A stretch of 64,000 bases of DNA from Synechococcus sp. PROS-7-1. Lineage in GTDB: Bacteria > Cyanobacteriota > Cyanobacteriia > PCC-6307 > Cyanobiaceae. The stretch is from NCBI RefSeq assembly GCF_014279795.1, contig NZ_CP047945.1:1756572-1820571 (forward strand). The letters are read 5' to 3'. Under the pieces are notes generated by a model. It was not told the DNA's origin. It did no database searches and saw nothing but the letters and a program-made list of their open reading frames with translations. Numbering within the stretch: position 1 is the stretch's first letter; every line of letters begins with the position of its first letter. This document shows positions 26,176 to 34,449 of this stretch, piece by piece. Both the position numbers and the translations under genes were made by a program.

Positions 26176-26260
26176 ATACTCTCACCGAGCACTCATCCAA
26201 TCAACAAGCAAGCCTAAGCTTAACCGCGACAAAGCAATCAATAATAAAAAGATCAGCTTT

Positions 26261-27913
26261 ATGTTCATGAGCCCAAGAATCAAGCTGCTTAAAAAAACAC
26301 ACACCACGGAACAGAATGGTTTTGCTGGAATGACCGAGCTGGTGGTTGCGGCGGGGGCGGGAACATTATTGATTTTGGCCTCTGGGGTAGCGCTGCAATC
26401 CACAGGCAGTCTGATCAAAGACACTGAAGTGAAGACAAGACTGCGCCAAAATACAACCAATGGGCTTCGACTGCTGCGTGCAGAAGTCGAAAGGAGCATG
26501 CACCTCATTATCAATAGCGCAGAAGGACTTGACAGCAGTAAGTCTCACATTGACATGGGTGATAGTCGTTATGCTTCGATCATTGACGAATGCAAGTCAT
26601 TGGCTGGAAGCAGACAATTTAAGCCAATTTTTGGCGTAAAGATGATTGAATTAAATCAGCCAATTGTCTATGGAATGAGTTTAGGAGCAGCCAAGATTTA
26701 CGATGATAGCAAGAAAGAAGGAGGCACCAGTTACTCGATCGTGAGGTGCGGTGCACCACTCAATCCAGAAGGTAAATACAGTGAAACAACAAATGTCTTT
26801 CTGAATACGGTCATCGAGGATATCGGCGCCATCCCCTGCCGCAAGGAAAGCGAACTCAAGGAAGGCGAAAGTCTGGCAACAGTATGTGAAGAGGATGGCC
26901 CGACCAAGGCCGAGATTCTGAACACCACGGATTTCACCTTCACGGCAGGAAAAACACCGAGCCGAACGGAACGTCAACCCGCACTGCGGGTTGAAACCGA
27001 CACCAACTACAAATTGGTGAAATTCATCGGCCCGACCGCAGCAGGAGACGGGCAGGATGAAGACACCATCACCCATAGCTTCATCAACAAGCTGGGGGTA
27101 GGGGACAGGCAGGTCACCTCCCAACCCCTCTATTTCACCGCCTTCGCGCGTGCCGATAAACGTCTCGACAACTTCGGCAGTGAGGGCCAGGGAGGGCCAC
27201 TCAACGGAGCCTTCTTCCAGAACATCACCAGCAGCAATGTGCGCTTTGTGATCGATGGATCAGGCTCAATGAGTGCCTGCGTGATGTGGGGCGACGGCTA
27301 CGGCTCCTGGCGCACCTTCTACGATCCGAATCAAGGGCGCTACCGGGACACCCGCCGGATTTGCGCGCTGACCCGCATGGAAGCCCTAATAAGCGAAATG
27401 ACCATGATTCTTGAGCAACTGCCAAACAACACAAAAGTTGGGCTCACCTCCTTCAGCTCCAGTGGTTACGGAAACCACAAAGAGTGGAGTGAATCGACAA
27501 GTGGGCTAGTGCGTTTGGGGGATGAAGGCAAGCGCGACTCTGCCATTCAGTTTGTCAACACTCTCGACAACGCCAAAGTGACCCGGTGGGGAGGGACCGA
27601 TCCCTGGAATGCAATTCAATCAGCCTTTGACGACACGGAAACCGATACGCTCTATTTAATGTCAGACGGTCGACCCAACCGTGATCGCAGGGGTGGTCAA
27701 TGGTCAAGCTGGGATCACCAAGACACAGCGAATTACTACGCCGGGGAAAACAACAATCGCAAGCATGACGGTGAAGACCGCGCCCTGATTGTGAATGCAA
27801 CCTCACTCGGCCTGGAGTCTCCTTGGCTGGAACAACTCTCCGAGCTGACCCAGGGTTACTACAACCAGATTGACAAGGATTCCCTGCAAGAGGGACAAGA
27901 GGAGATCAGTTGA
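26261..27913 (+). CDS. PilW-like minor pilin fused to a von Willebrand factor A domain
   Basis: The product has 550 residues from ATG at 26261 (26267 is possible). The leader is basic (PRIKLLKKTHTTEQNG, G20), then FAGMTELVVAAGAGTLLILA. The conserved Glu falls at +6, so cleavage may be atypical. Residues 45-300 form a PilW-like region. A VWA domain follows with a full MIDAS: D332-G-S334-G-S336 in FVIDGSGSMSA, T446 in GGTDPW and D469 in LMSDGRP. VWA domains at pilus tips, for example in PilY1, bind metals and ligands, so a tip adhesin is the likely role. The frame is open upstream into the previous gene (26105), which I reject. Confidence 0.85.
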   Translation: MFMSPRIKLLKKTHTTEQNGFAGMTELVVAAGAGTLLILASGVALQSTGSLIKDTEVKTRLRQNTTNGLRLLRAEVERSMHLIINSAEGLDSSKSHIDMGDSRYASIIDECKSLAGSRQFKPIFGVKMIELNQPIVYGMSLGAAKIYDDSKKEGGTSYSIVRCGAPLNPEGKYSETTNVFLNTVIEDIGAIPCRKESELKEGESLATVCEEDGPTKAEILNTTDFTFTAGKTPSRTERQPALRVETDTNYKLVKFIGPTAAGDGQDEDTITHSFINKLGVGDRQVTSQPLYFTAFARADKRLDNFGSEGQGGPLNGAFFQNITSSNVRFVIDGSGSMSACVMWGDGYGSWRTFYDPNQGRYRDTRRICALTRMEALISEMTMILEQLPNNTKVGLTSFSSSGYGNHKEWSESTSGLVRLGDEGKRDSAIQFVNTLDNAKVTRWGGTDPWNAIQSAFDDTETDTLYLMSDGRPNRDRRGGQWSSWDHQDTANYYAGENNNRKHDGEDRALIVNATSLGLESPWLEQLSELTQGYYNQIDKDSLQEGQEEIS

Positions 27914-27928
27914 TCGTCCTAAAAGCAA

Positions 27929-27956
27929 GGGGTTGAGCCGCTCGCAGCTCAACCCC
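27929..27956. terminator. Bidirectional hairpin at the convergent end of the pilus cluster and lepA
   Basis: The arms GGGGTTGAGC (27929-27938) and GCTCAACCCC (27947-27956) are perfectly complementary with an 8-base loop. The hairpin overlaps the lepA stop codon. On the lepA strand it is followed by TTGCTTTT, a weak T-tract. It most likely ends both convergent transcripts. Confidence 0.65.
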
Positions 27957-29763
27957 CATCGTTCAACTTCAGCACCGCCATGAAGGCCTCCTGGGGCACA
28001 TCCACCTTGCCCATGGCCTTCATCCGCTTTTTGCCCTTGGCCTGCTTCTTCAATAGTTTCTTCTTCCGGGAGATATCACCGCCATAGCACTTCGCCAGCA
28101 CATCCTTGCGGATGGCGCTGATGCTGGTGGAGGCAATGATGCGGCTGCCGATCGAGGCCTGCAAAGGAATCTTGAACTGCTGGCGGGGAATCAGTTCCTT
28201 CAGTTTCTCCACCAGGGCCTTGCCCACGTTGTAGGCCTTATCCCTGTGCACGATCGTGGTGAGGGGATCAGCCCGCTCTCCATTGATCAGCACATCCAGG
28301 CGCACCAATTCATTTTTGCGGTAACCAATCAGGTGGTATTCCATCGACGCATAGCCCTGGGTGCGCGTCTTCATCTGATCGAAGAAGTCGGTCACCACTT
28401 CCGCCAGTGGTAATTCATAGATCAAGGTCACCCGATCGGTGGTGATGTATTTCATGTCGAGATACTCACCGCGTCGTTCCTGGCACAGGCCCATCAGCGC
28501 ACCGTTGTATTCATTCGGCGCATAGATCTCCATCTTCACGTAGGGCTCTTCAATCGACTCACGCTTCTGCGGATCGGGAAGGGTGGCGGGGTTGTCCACC
28601 ATCACTTCCGTGCCATCGATCATGTTCACCTTGTAGATCACCGATGGTGCGGTGACGATCAGATCGAGGTCGTACTCCCGCTCCAGCCGCTCCTGCACGA
28701 TTTCCATATGCAGCAGGCCCAGGAAGCCGCAGCGGAAGCCAAAGCCCATCGCGCTGCTGGTTTCCGGTTCGAACTGCAGAGCTGCATCGGAGAGCTGCAG
28801 CTTGTTGAGCGCTTCGCGCAGATCCGGATACTGGTCGGCCTCGGTGGGGAACAGGCCACAGAACACCATCGGCTTGGCCTCGGTGTAACCGGGTAAGGCC
28901 TCATCCGCCGGAGCATTGAGCAGGGTGATCGTGTCGCCCACGCGGGCATCGGCCACGGCCTTGATCGAGGCCGCCAGGTACCCCACCTCGCCGGCATGCA
29001 GCTCATCCACCTTCTTTTGATCCGGCGCCATGATCCCGATTTCGTCGAGCTCATAGGTTTTCTTGCTGGCCATCAGCAACACCTTGTCTTTGCAGCTGAT
29101 CCGGCCGCTCATCACCCGGAAATACACAATCACCCCCCGGTAGGGGTCGTAATAGGAATCAAAGATCAGTGCTTTGGTGGGCTCGTCGACCGCATCCTTG
29201 GGAGCCGGCACCCGGTCCACCACGGCCTGAAGAATCTCGGGCACACCCAACCCTGTTTTGGCCGAACAGGGAATGGCCTTGCTGCAATCAAGCCCGATGA
29301 TCGCCTCCACCTCTTCCTTGATGCGCTCGGGGTCGGCACCCGGCAGATCGATCTTGTTGAGCACGGGAATGATCTCGAGGTCGTTCTCCAGCGCCAGATA
29401 CACATTGGCCAGGGTCTGAGCCTCCACCCCCTGGCTTGCATCCACCACCAGCAGCGCGCCTTCACAGGCCTGCAGGCTGCGGCTCACCTCATAGGAGAAG
29501 TCCACGTGGCCGGGGGTGTCGATCAGGTTGAGCACGTACTCCTCCCCATCGGCCGCCGTGTAATTCATCCGCGCCGCCTGAAGCTTGATCGTGATCCCCC
29601 GCTCCCGCTCCAGCTCCATGTTGTCGAGAAACTGCTCCTGCATGTCCCGGTTGGCCACCGTGCCCGTGTCCTGCAGCAAGCGATCGGCCAGGGTCGACTT
29701 GCCGTGGTCGATGTGGGCAATGATGCAGAAATTGCGGATCCGTGAGACGGGGGCGTCGGTCAT
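27949..29763 (-). CDS. lepA: Elongation factor 4 (LepA)
   Basis: This translational GTPase of 604 residues back-translocates or remodels stalled ribosomes. The G motifs are all present: [14 protein letters not shown] (G1), ERERGITIK (G2 region), DTPGHVDF (G3), NKIDLPGAD (G4) and CSAKTG (G5). The LepA-specific C-terminal domain has [20 protein letters not shown], the distinguishing basic stretch. The length is normal. Confidence 0.96.
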   Translation of the reverse strand: MTDAPVSRIRNFCIIAHIDHGKSTLADRLLQDTGTVANRDMQEQFLDNMELERERGITIKLQAARMNYTAADGEEYVLNLIDTPGHVDFSYEVSRSLQACEGALLVVDASQGVEAQTLANVYLALENDLEIIPVLNKIDLPGADPERIKEEVEAIIGLDCSKAIPCSAKTGLGVPEILQAVVDRVPAPKDAVDEPTKALIFDSYYDPYRGVIVYFRVMSGRISCKDKVLLMASKKTYELDEIGIMAPDQKKVDELHAGEVGYLAASIKAVADARVGDTITLLNAPADEALPGYTEAKPMVFCGLFPTEADQYPDLREALNKLQLSDAALQFEPETSSAMGFGFRCGFLGLLHMEIVQERLEREYDLDLIVTAPSVIYKVNMIDGTEVMVDNPATLPDPQKRESIEEPYVKMEIYAPNEYNGALMGLCQERRGEYLDMKYITTDRVTLIYELPLAEVVTDFFDQMKTRTQGYASMEYHLIGYRKNELVRLDVLINGERADPLTTIVHRDKAYNVGKALVEKLKELIPRQQFKIPLQASIGSRIIASTSISAIRKDVLAKCYGGDISRKKKLLKKQAKGKKRMKAMGKVDVPQEAFMAVLKLNDGG

Positions 29764-29831
29764 GCGGTTGGCGGAATCCCGGCTCGGGCTGTTCTTGTCA
29801 ATAACCCAATCCTAGAGAGCCGTTCCGCTGA

Positions 29832-31364
29832 TCAAGGCGACGTCACCAGACGCTCGATCTTGGATTCCAAATAGCGCAGAAACGGATCACTCGAGAGAGG
29901 GCGTCCTGTGACGCTGGCCACCAGCTGCTCGGCGTTGAGCGCCCGGCCGATTGGATGCACCGCCTCCCGCAGCCAGCTGAGCACAGGCTGGAGATCATCC
30001 CGGCGCACATGCTCTTCCGGTGCCCCGATCGCCGTCTCCATCGCCTCACTGATCTGGGCACTGATCAGATGGCCCAGCAGATACGACGGGAAATAGCCGA
30101 ACAAGCCCTCGCTCCAGTGCACATCCTGCAGGCAGCCTTCAGCGTCGTCCGCTGGTGTCACCCCCAGCAGTTCGCCGTAACGGCGGTTCCACTCGCTCGG
30201 AAGCGCTTCCACCTCCAGCCCCTGCTCAAGCAAGGCCAGTTCCAGATCCGTGCGGATCAGGATATGCAGGCCATAGCTGAGCTCATCCGCTTCCACCCGG
30301 TTGCAGCCGGGTGCCATCGGATTCATGGCGCGCCAGAGATCCATGGCGTTCGCGATCGGCGCTCCCGCAGCGGCGAAACGTGGCCACCAGTGCTCAGCAA
30401 ACGGCTGGCTGCGAGCCACCCGGTTTTCCCAGAACAACGACTGGCTTTCATGCACCGCCATTGAGGTGGCCTGGCCAAGGGGCCAGGCAAACCACTGGTG
30501 GCTGGAGGGGGGAAGGCCCTGTTCATAGAGGGAATGCCCCCACTCATGAGCGGTGGCCAAAAAGCAGGAGAGGGGCTGACCGGCAACCACCCGGGTTGTG
30601 ATCCGGAAGTCCCGTGGCCCCAGAGTGATCGAAAACGGATGGGGCGAAGCCGCCACGCAGGTGATTGATTCGTCCCGTCCCCAACACTTGAGCAACTGAT
30701 CACAGAGATCCTGCTGGGTGGAGGCCTCCAGATCCCAGCTCAACGAGGTGGGCCGAGGCCCGCCCTGCAGCTGGCCGAGCAGCTCAGGCAGGCGCTGGCG
30801 CAACGGTGCGAACAGCTCCTGCAGCCGGGCCAGGGTGAGGTCGGGCTCAAACGGCTGGGCCAGGGTTTCCCAGCAGGAGCGGGGTTCCACCAGCTGGCGC
30901 GCCTGCTCCTGGCGGAGAGCCACCATGCGCTTCAAGGCAGGGGCAAATTGGCCGAACGCTGAGGCAGCCTTGGCCTGCTGCCAGCACTCGTAGCCCTCCG
31001 ACTTGGCCACAGCAATCGCCGACACCAGATCGGGGTCGAGGGCCTGCTGCCTGCGCAGCTCCTGCTCCAACAGATCCAGATTTCTGGCCTGGGCTGCTCG
31101 GTCTGCTGCAGAAGTAGCTGATGGCGACGCCTGCCAGGCCTGCCGAGCCTCCCCGATCAAGGCCGCGTAACGCTCACAGCTTTGCCGCGCATGCAATTGA
31201 CGGGCCAGAAGAGCGAGCTGTTCTCCGCGCCAGGCCGCACCGCCACTAGGCATGCGTGTGTTCTGATCCCAGTAGAGCGTGCTCTGAATCGACCCAAGCA
31301 GCTGGGTTTCCCGGAGGTAATCACCCAGCGAAGTCCAGGCCGAGGAAGGAACGTCGCGCGTCAT
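29832..31364 (-). CDS. Carboxypeptidase Taq-type metallopeptidase (M32)
   Basis: The enzyme has 510 residues. The zinc-binding HEXXH motif is in ATAHEWGHSLYEQGLP, and M32 features include ESQSLFWEN (third ligand Glu) and DELSYGLHILIR. The N-terminal part has STLYWDQNTRMPSGG, also typical of the family. M32 enzymes remove C-terminal residues from peptides in the cytoplasm. It is transcribed toward lepA and away from the pterin dehydratase gene, with the small secreted-protein gene upstream on the same strand. Confidence 0.92.
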   Translation of the reverse strand: MTRDVPSSAWTSLGDYLRETQLLGSIQSTLYWDQNTRMPSGGAAWRGEQLALLARQLHARQSCERYAALIGEARQAWQASPSATSAADRAAQARNLDLLEQELRRQQALDPDLVSAIAVAKSEGYECWQQAKAASAFGQFAPALKRMVALRQEQARQLVEPRSCWETLAQPFEPDLTLARLQELFAPLRQRLPELLGQLQGGPRPTSLSWDLEASTQQDLCDQLLKCWGRDESITCVAASPHPFSITLGPRDFRITTRVVAGQPLSCFLATAHEWGHSLYEQGLPPSSHQWFAWPLGQATSMAVHESQSLFWENRVARSQPFAEHWWPRFAAAGAPIANAMDLWRAMNPMAPGCNRVEADELSYGLHILIRTDLELALLEQGLEVEALPSEWNRRYGELLGVTPADDAEGCLQDVHWSEGLFGYFPSYLLGHLISAQISEAMETAIGAPEEHVRRDDLQPVLSWLREAVHPIGRALNAEQLVASVTGRPLSSDPFLRYLESKIERLVTSP

Positions 31365-31371
31365 TCAGCCA

Positions 31372-31614
31372 TCAGTCCCGGCGGCAGTAGCCACCACCCA
31401 CATCCGTCCAGCCTGCCGGACAGTCCTCCCCCATCGCTGGCCTGAGGGTGTAGGTCATCAACCCAAGGGCACTGCACTTGCCATTTCCCATATCGATGTA
31501 ACCCATCGGGCACTCGCTGGCGATGCGCTTCACGACCCTCTGGGCCTGCCCGCGGGGAGCCGCGGCCACGAAAGCCGCCGGAATCAGCAGTGCGATCAAC
31601 AGCCTCTGCATCAT
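31372..31614 (-). CDS. Small exported protein with duplicated Cys motif
   Basis: The product has 80 residues from ATG at 31614. The signal peptide is MMQRLLIALLIPAAFVAAAP. The mature part has two similar units, CPMGYIDMGNGKC and CPAGWTDVGGGYC, each about 13 residues with Cys at both ends, suggesting two small disulfide-closed loops. A longer frame to 32016 runs over the divergent pterin dehydratase and is rejected. A competing frame at 31361-31654 lacks any signal. The gene ends 7 bases before the M32 start. The function is unknown. Confidence 0.7.
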   Translation of the reverse strand: MMQRLLIALLIPAAFVAAAPRGQAQRVVKRIASECPMGYIDMGNGKCSALGLMTYTLRPAMGEDCPAGWTDVGGGYCRRD

Positions 31615-31686
31615 GTTGTTCACCCGACGTCCCAACGCACTCCTCGGCAGCCACGCTAGGGGTGACGTCAGGATCACATCGAGTTC

Positions 31687-31968
31687 ATGGCCTCCCTGCT
31701 GCCGCAGCACGAACGGGACAACCTCAACAGCACCCTGCCTCACTGGCAGCTTGAGGCTGATCGCCTCAAGCGAGACTGGCGATTCAAGGATTTCAGCGAA
31801 GCGTTTAGCTTCATGACGCGGGTAGCCCTTCTGGCCGAGACGATGCAGCACCACCCCAACTGGAGCAACGTCTACAACCGGGTGTCGATCGAACTCACCA
31901 CCCACGACCTGGGCGGGCTGAGTGATCTGGATGTTCAGCTGGCCCGGTCCATCGACGCCCTCAGCTGA
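31687..31968 (+). CDS. Pterin-4a-carbinolamine dehydratase family protein
   Basis: The 93-residue protein has the DCoH/PhhB fold signature: [20 protein letters not shown], then the active-site histidine pair in [17 protein letters not shown] and a [15 protein letters not shown] tail. It dehydrates 4a-hydroxytetrahydropterin or acts as a structural homologue. In bacteria without phenylalanine hydroxylase these proteins are linked to pterin or molybdopterin handling. It is followed 38 bases later by a COG0523 GTPase on the same strand. Confidence 0.9.
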   Translation: MASLLPQHERDNLNSTLPHWQLEADRLKRDWRFKDFSEAFSFMTRVALLAETMQHHPNWSNVYNRVSIELTTHDLGGLSDLDVQLARSIDALS

Positions 31969-32005
31969 CAGCTGCCACGATGGTGTGACGCGCAGAGACC
32001 CCTGA

Positions 32006-33067
32006 ATGACAGGCACAGCTCAGCAGGCCAGCACCGTGCCAGTAACCATCCTCACAGGCTTTCTCGGAGCTGGAAAAACCACGCTGCTCAACCACATTCT
32101 CAACAACCAGGACGGCCTCAAGACAGCCGTTCTGGTGAATGAATTCGGAGAGATCGGGATTGATAACGATCTGGTGGTGAGCACCGGCGACGACATCGTG
32201 GAGCTCAGCAACGGCTGCATCTGCTGCTCGATTAACGGCGAGCTGCTGGAGACCGTTGATCGCATCCTCGAACAATCCAAAGATCTGGATTATCTGGTGG
32301 TGGAAACCACCGGGCTGGCTGATCCCCTCCCCGTTGCCATGACATTCCTTGGCAGCGAACTGCGGGATCAGACGCGCCTGGATTCGATCATCACCCTGAT
32401 CGACGCGGAAAATTTCGGCGAGGAGATTCTCGCCAGCGAAGTGGGGCGCTCCCAGGTGATTTATGGAGACATCCTTCTCCTCAATAAAACCGACCTGGTC
32501 GACGAAGCGCGCCTTGAGGCCATTGAGAGCACGCTCCGGGAGGTGAAGAGCGACGCGCGGATTCTGCGCTCACAGAAGGGGGAGGTTCCCCTACCGCTGC
32601 TCCTGAGCGTGGGCCTGTTCGAATCGGATCGCGTTGTGAGCGCTGCTGAGGTTCATGACCACGGGCACAGCCACGATCACGCCCATGACCATGACCACGG
32701 GCACAGCCATGACCACGAGCATGACCCCAGCCACGCCCATCAATCGGCAGATCACCTCGCGATCGAAGGCTTCACTTCCCTGTCCTTCCGCAGTGACGGC
32801 CCCTTTGGTTTGCGCAAGTTCCAGAATTTTCTCGACAACCAGCTTCCGGAAAGCGTGTTTCGGGCCAAGGGCATTCTCTGGTTCAACGAAAGTGAGCGGC
32901 GGCATGTCTTCCACCTGGCTGGCAAGCGCTTTTCCATCGACGACAGCGACTGGACTGGGGAGCGAAAGAATCAACTGGTGCTCATCGGTCGCGATCTCGA
33001 CCACGACACCCTGCGCAAACAACTCCAGGCCTGCGTCGCCAAGGACGCTGGTCAGGGCTTCGGCTAA
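32006..33067 (+). CDS. COG0523/CobW-family metallochaperone GTPase with His-rich insert
   Basis: This G3E GTPase has 353 residues: Walker A GFLGAGKTTLLNHI, the metal-binding GCICCSINGE (CxCC), GLADPLPVA and NKTDLVDEARLE. A His/Asp-rich stretch at about residues 217-250 (HDHGHSHDHAHDHDHGHSHD) is typical of zinc-linked members. The CobW C-terminal domain follows, with ESVFRAKGILWF. It probably delivers or buffers zinc inside the cell. The neighbouring pterin enzyme is a type often grouped with zinc-responsive COG0523 genes, but no Zur box was identified here. Confidence 0.9.
   Translation: MTGTAQQASTVPVTILTGFLGAGKTTLLNHILNNQDGLKTAVLVNEFGEIGIDNDLVVSTGDDIVELSNGCICCSINGELLETVDRILEQSKDLDYLVVETTGLADPLPVAMTFLGSELRDQTRLDSIITLIDAENFGEEILASEVGRSQVIYGDILLLNKTDLVDEARLEAIESTLREVKSDARILRSQKGEVPLPLLLSVGLFESDRVVSAAEVHDHGHSHDHAHDHDHGHSHDHEHDPSHAHQSADHLAIEGFTSLSFRSDGPFGLRKFQNFLDNQLPESVFRAKGILWFNESERRHVFHLAGKRFSIDDSDWTGERKNQLVLIGRDLDHDTLRKQLQACVAKDAGQGFG
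32655..32709 (+). repeat. Direct repeat encoding the His-rich segment
   Basis: A 19-base unit, ATGACCACGGGCACAGCCA, occurs at 32655-32673 and again at 32691-32709, a 36-base period matching 12 codons. It encodes the repeated HDHGHSHD segment of the COG0523 GTPase. Such exact repeats can expand or contract by slippage, altering metal capacity. Confidence 0.75.
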
Positions 33068-33119
33068 ATGCACCACTTTCAAACAATGTGATTAGGCTGA
33101 CAACCAACGTGGAGAAGGA

Positions 33120-33266
33120 ATGGTGGAACTTCTTGCAGCTGGCGGCTTGCTGATTGCTTTAGGGCTTGCCTTCTGGCTTCTCCTTGATTCCGACGATGAC
33201 AACGGCGGCGGCGGCCTGATGGAGCCCACCCTTGTGCCCATCCCTGTTCGGCGCAGTGACCGCTGA
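33120..33266 (+). CDS. 48-residue single-helix membrane protein
   Basis: This short gene starts at ATG 33120 and ends at TGA 33266. One hydrophobic helix fills residues 5-22 (LAAGGLLIALGLAFWLLL). It is followed by an acidic and glycine stretch (DSDDDNGGGG) and the tail EPTLVPIPVRRSDR. The composition, position between two operons and a terminator 22 bases downstream support a real gene. It resembles small cyanobacterial membrane proteins generally but matches no specific family that I recognise. Confidence 0.6.
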   Translation: MVELLAAGGLLIALGLAFWLLLDSDDDNGGGGLMEPTLVPIPVRRSDR

Positions 33267-33287
33267 TCGCCAATCAAAAGCTTGAGC

Positions 33288-33314
33288 AACCCCGACCATG
33301 GTCGGGGTTTTTTT
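33288..33314 (+). terminator. Rho-independent terminator
   Basis: The perfect 10-bp arms AACCCCGACC and GGTCGGGGTT enclose a 2-base centre (AT) and are followed by T residues to 33314. It closes the COG0523/small membrane gene unit and separates it from the iron-uptake genes. Confidence 0.9.
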
Positions 33315-33362
33315 ATGGCTAGGCACGGGCCCGGAAGCCAACAGGCAACAACCGCACCCTTA

Positions 33363-33379
33363 TTGAGTACGATTCTCAA
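33363..33379. promoter_or_regulatory. Candidate Fur box upstream of futA
   Basis: TTGAGTACGATTCTCAA has TTGAG/CTCAA arms and matches about 10 of 14 defined positions of the 7-1-7 Fur pattern TGATAAT-N-ATTATCA. It lies 19 bases before the futA ATG, where bound Fur would block transcription in iron-replete cells. This is a by-eye match in a biologically expected place. Confidence 0.55.
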
Positions 33380-33398
33380 ATTCATTAGTCGCTTCTCC

Positions 33399-34442
33399 AT
33401 GCGCAAGCTTCCCCGGGGCTTGAACCGCGGCCGAGCCGCTGGCCTGCCCCTGCTCCTGGCAGCAACAACCCTCCTGGCCGCCTGCAGCCAGCAAGGCCAG
33501 CAGTCTGAGATCGGCGTGTATTCCGGCCGTCACTACAACACTGACCAACAGCTCTACGACCGCTTCACCGCCGAAACAGGCATCAAGGTGAAGCTGCTGG
33601 AGGCCAAAGATGACGCCTTGATTCAGCGACTGCGCACCGAAGGCGACACCTCACCCGCCGACGTGCTGATTCTTGCTGATGCCGCACGCCTGGATCAGGC
33701 GGCCGATCTCGATCTCTTCCAACCTGTGCGTTCCAACCAACTGGATGCGGCGGTCCCTGAAGCGCTGCGCGATCCCAAGCAACGCTGGTTCGGACTCACC
33801 CGCAGGCTGCGCACCCCCATGATCAACACCGCCTCGGTGCAAGCCGAAGAGGTGGATCAGTACCAGAAGCTGGCTGCTCCGGCCTTGAAAGGTCGCCTCT
33901 GCCTGCGCAACCGCCGCAGCGTGTACAACCAGTCGCTGGTGGCTTTCATGCTCGACCGGGAAGGAGAAGAGGCAACAGCCAAGTGGATCCGCGGCATGGT
34001 CGCCAATCTCTCCCAGCCGGTCTTCAGCAGTGACACCCCAATGATTCGGGCCGTGGCACAGAACAATTGCGGTGTGGCGCTCGCCAACAGCTACTACCTC
34101 GGACGTCTGCAGGCTGGCGACAAAGGCGAAGCGGACCGCAAGCTCAGTGAAGCGGTGACCGTGGTTTGGCCCGAACCGGTTCATGTGAACATCACCGGCG
34201 GCGGCGTGACCCGTTCAAGTCGCAATCCCGAAGCAGCCACCCGCTTCCTGGCCTTCCTGGTCGCCAGCGAAAACCAGGGGGGCTATGCCGCGGCCAACCA
34301 CGAGTACCCCATCAAGGGCATGGGGGACGATCCCGTGCTCAAGGCCTGGGGCCCCTTCCGCCAGGCTGATGTGTCTGCCGCACGCCTTGGTGAACTGAAC
34401 AGCAAGGCTCTGGAACTGATGAGTGCCAACGGTTGGCAATGA
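33399..34442 (+). CDS. futA: Ferric iron ABC transporter substrate-binding protein (FutA/IdiA type)
   Basis: The protein has 347 residues from ATG at 33399. An N-terminal export signal ends in a lipobox-like LLAAC (C29). The mature part begins near EIGVYSGRHYNTDQQLYDRF, the FutA signature with the first tyrosine ligand. Later tyrosines lie in RSVYNQS and NSYYLGRLQAG, giving the Tyr cluster that binds Fe(III). Longer frames upstream would run through the terminator and Fur box and are rejected. The permease gene starts 7 bases after its stop. Confidence 0.92.
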   Translation: MRKLPRGLNRGRAAGLPLLLAATTLLAACSQQGQQSEIGVYSGRHYNTDQQLYDRFTAETGIKVKLLEAKDDALIQRLRTEGDTSPADVLILADAARLDQAADLDLFQPVRSNQLDAAVPEALRDPKQRWFGLTRRLRTPMINTASVQAEEVDQYQKLAAPALKGRLCLRNRRSVYNQSLVAFMLDREGEEATAKWIRGMVANLSQPVFSSDTPMIRAVAQNNCGVALANSYYLGRLQAGDKGEADRKLSEAVTVVWPEPVHVNITGGGVTRSSRNPEAATRFLAFLVASENQGGYAAANHEYPIKGMGDDPVLKAWGPFRQADVSAARLGELNSKALELMSANGWQ

Positions 34443-34449
34443 TCAACGG

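Noticed and set aside
26105-26260. N-terminal extension of the pilin-VWA frame into the FimT-like gene
   Set aside because: It would place about 50 extra residues before the basic prepilin leader and overlaps the preceding gene by 71 bases. ATG at 26261 gives a normal leader.
17479-27913. Type II secretion system rather than type IV pilus
   Set aside because: The pseudopilin classes overlap, but the pilins with ALPNFL/ALPNYL, the VWA tip-like subunit and pilT in the same window favour a pilus. No GspC/D/L/M-like genes were seen here.
32655-32740. Possible short tandem repeat array or CRISPR-like structure
   Set aside because: Only two exact 19-base units, in frame and encoding His-rich protein; no spacers and no cas genes.
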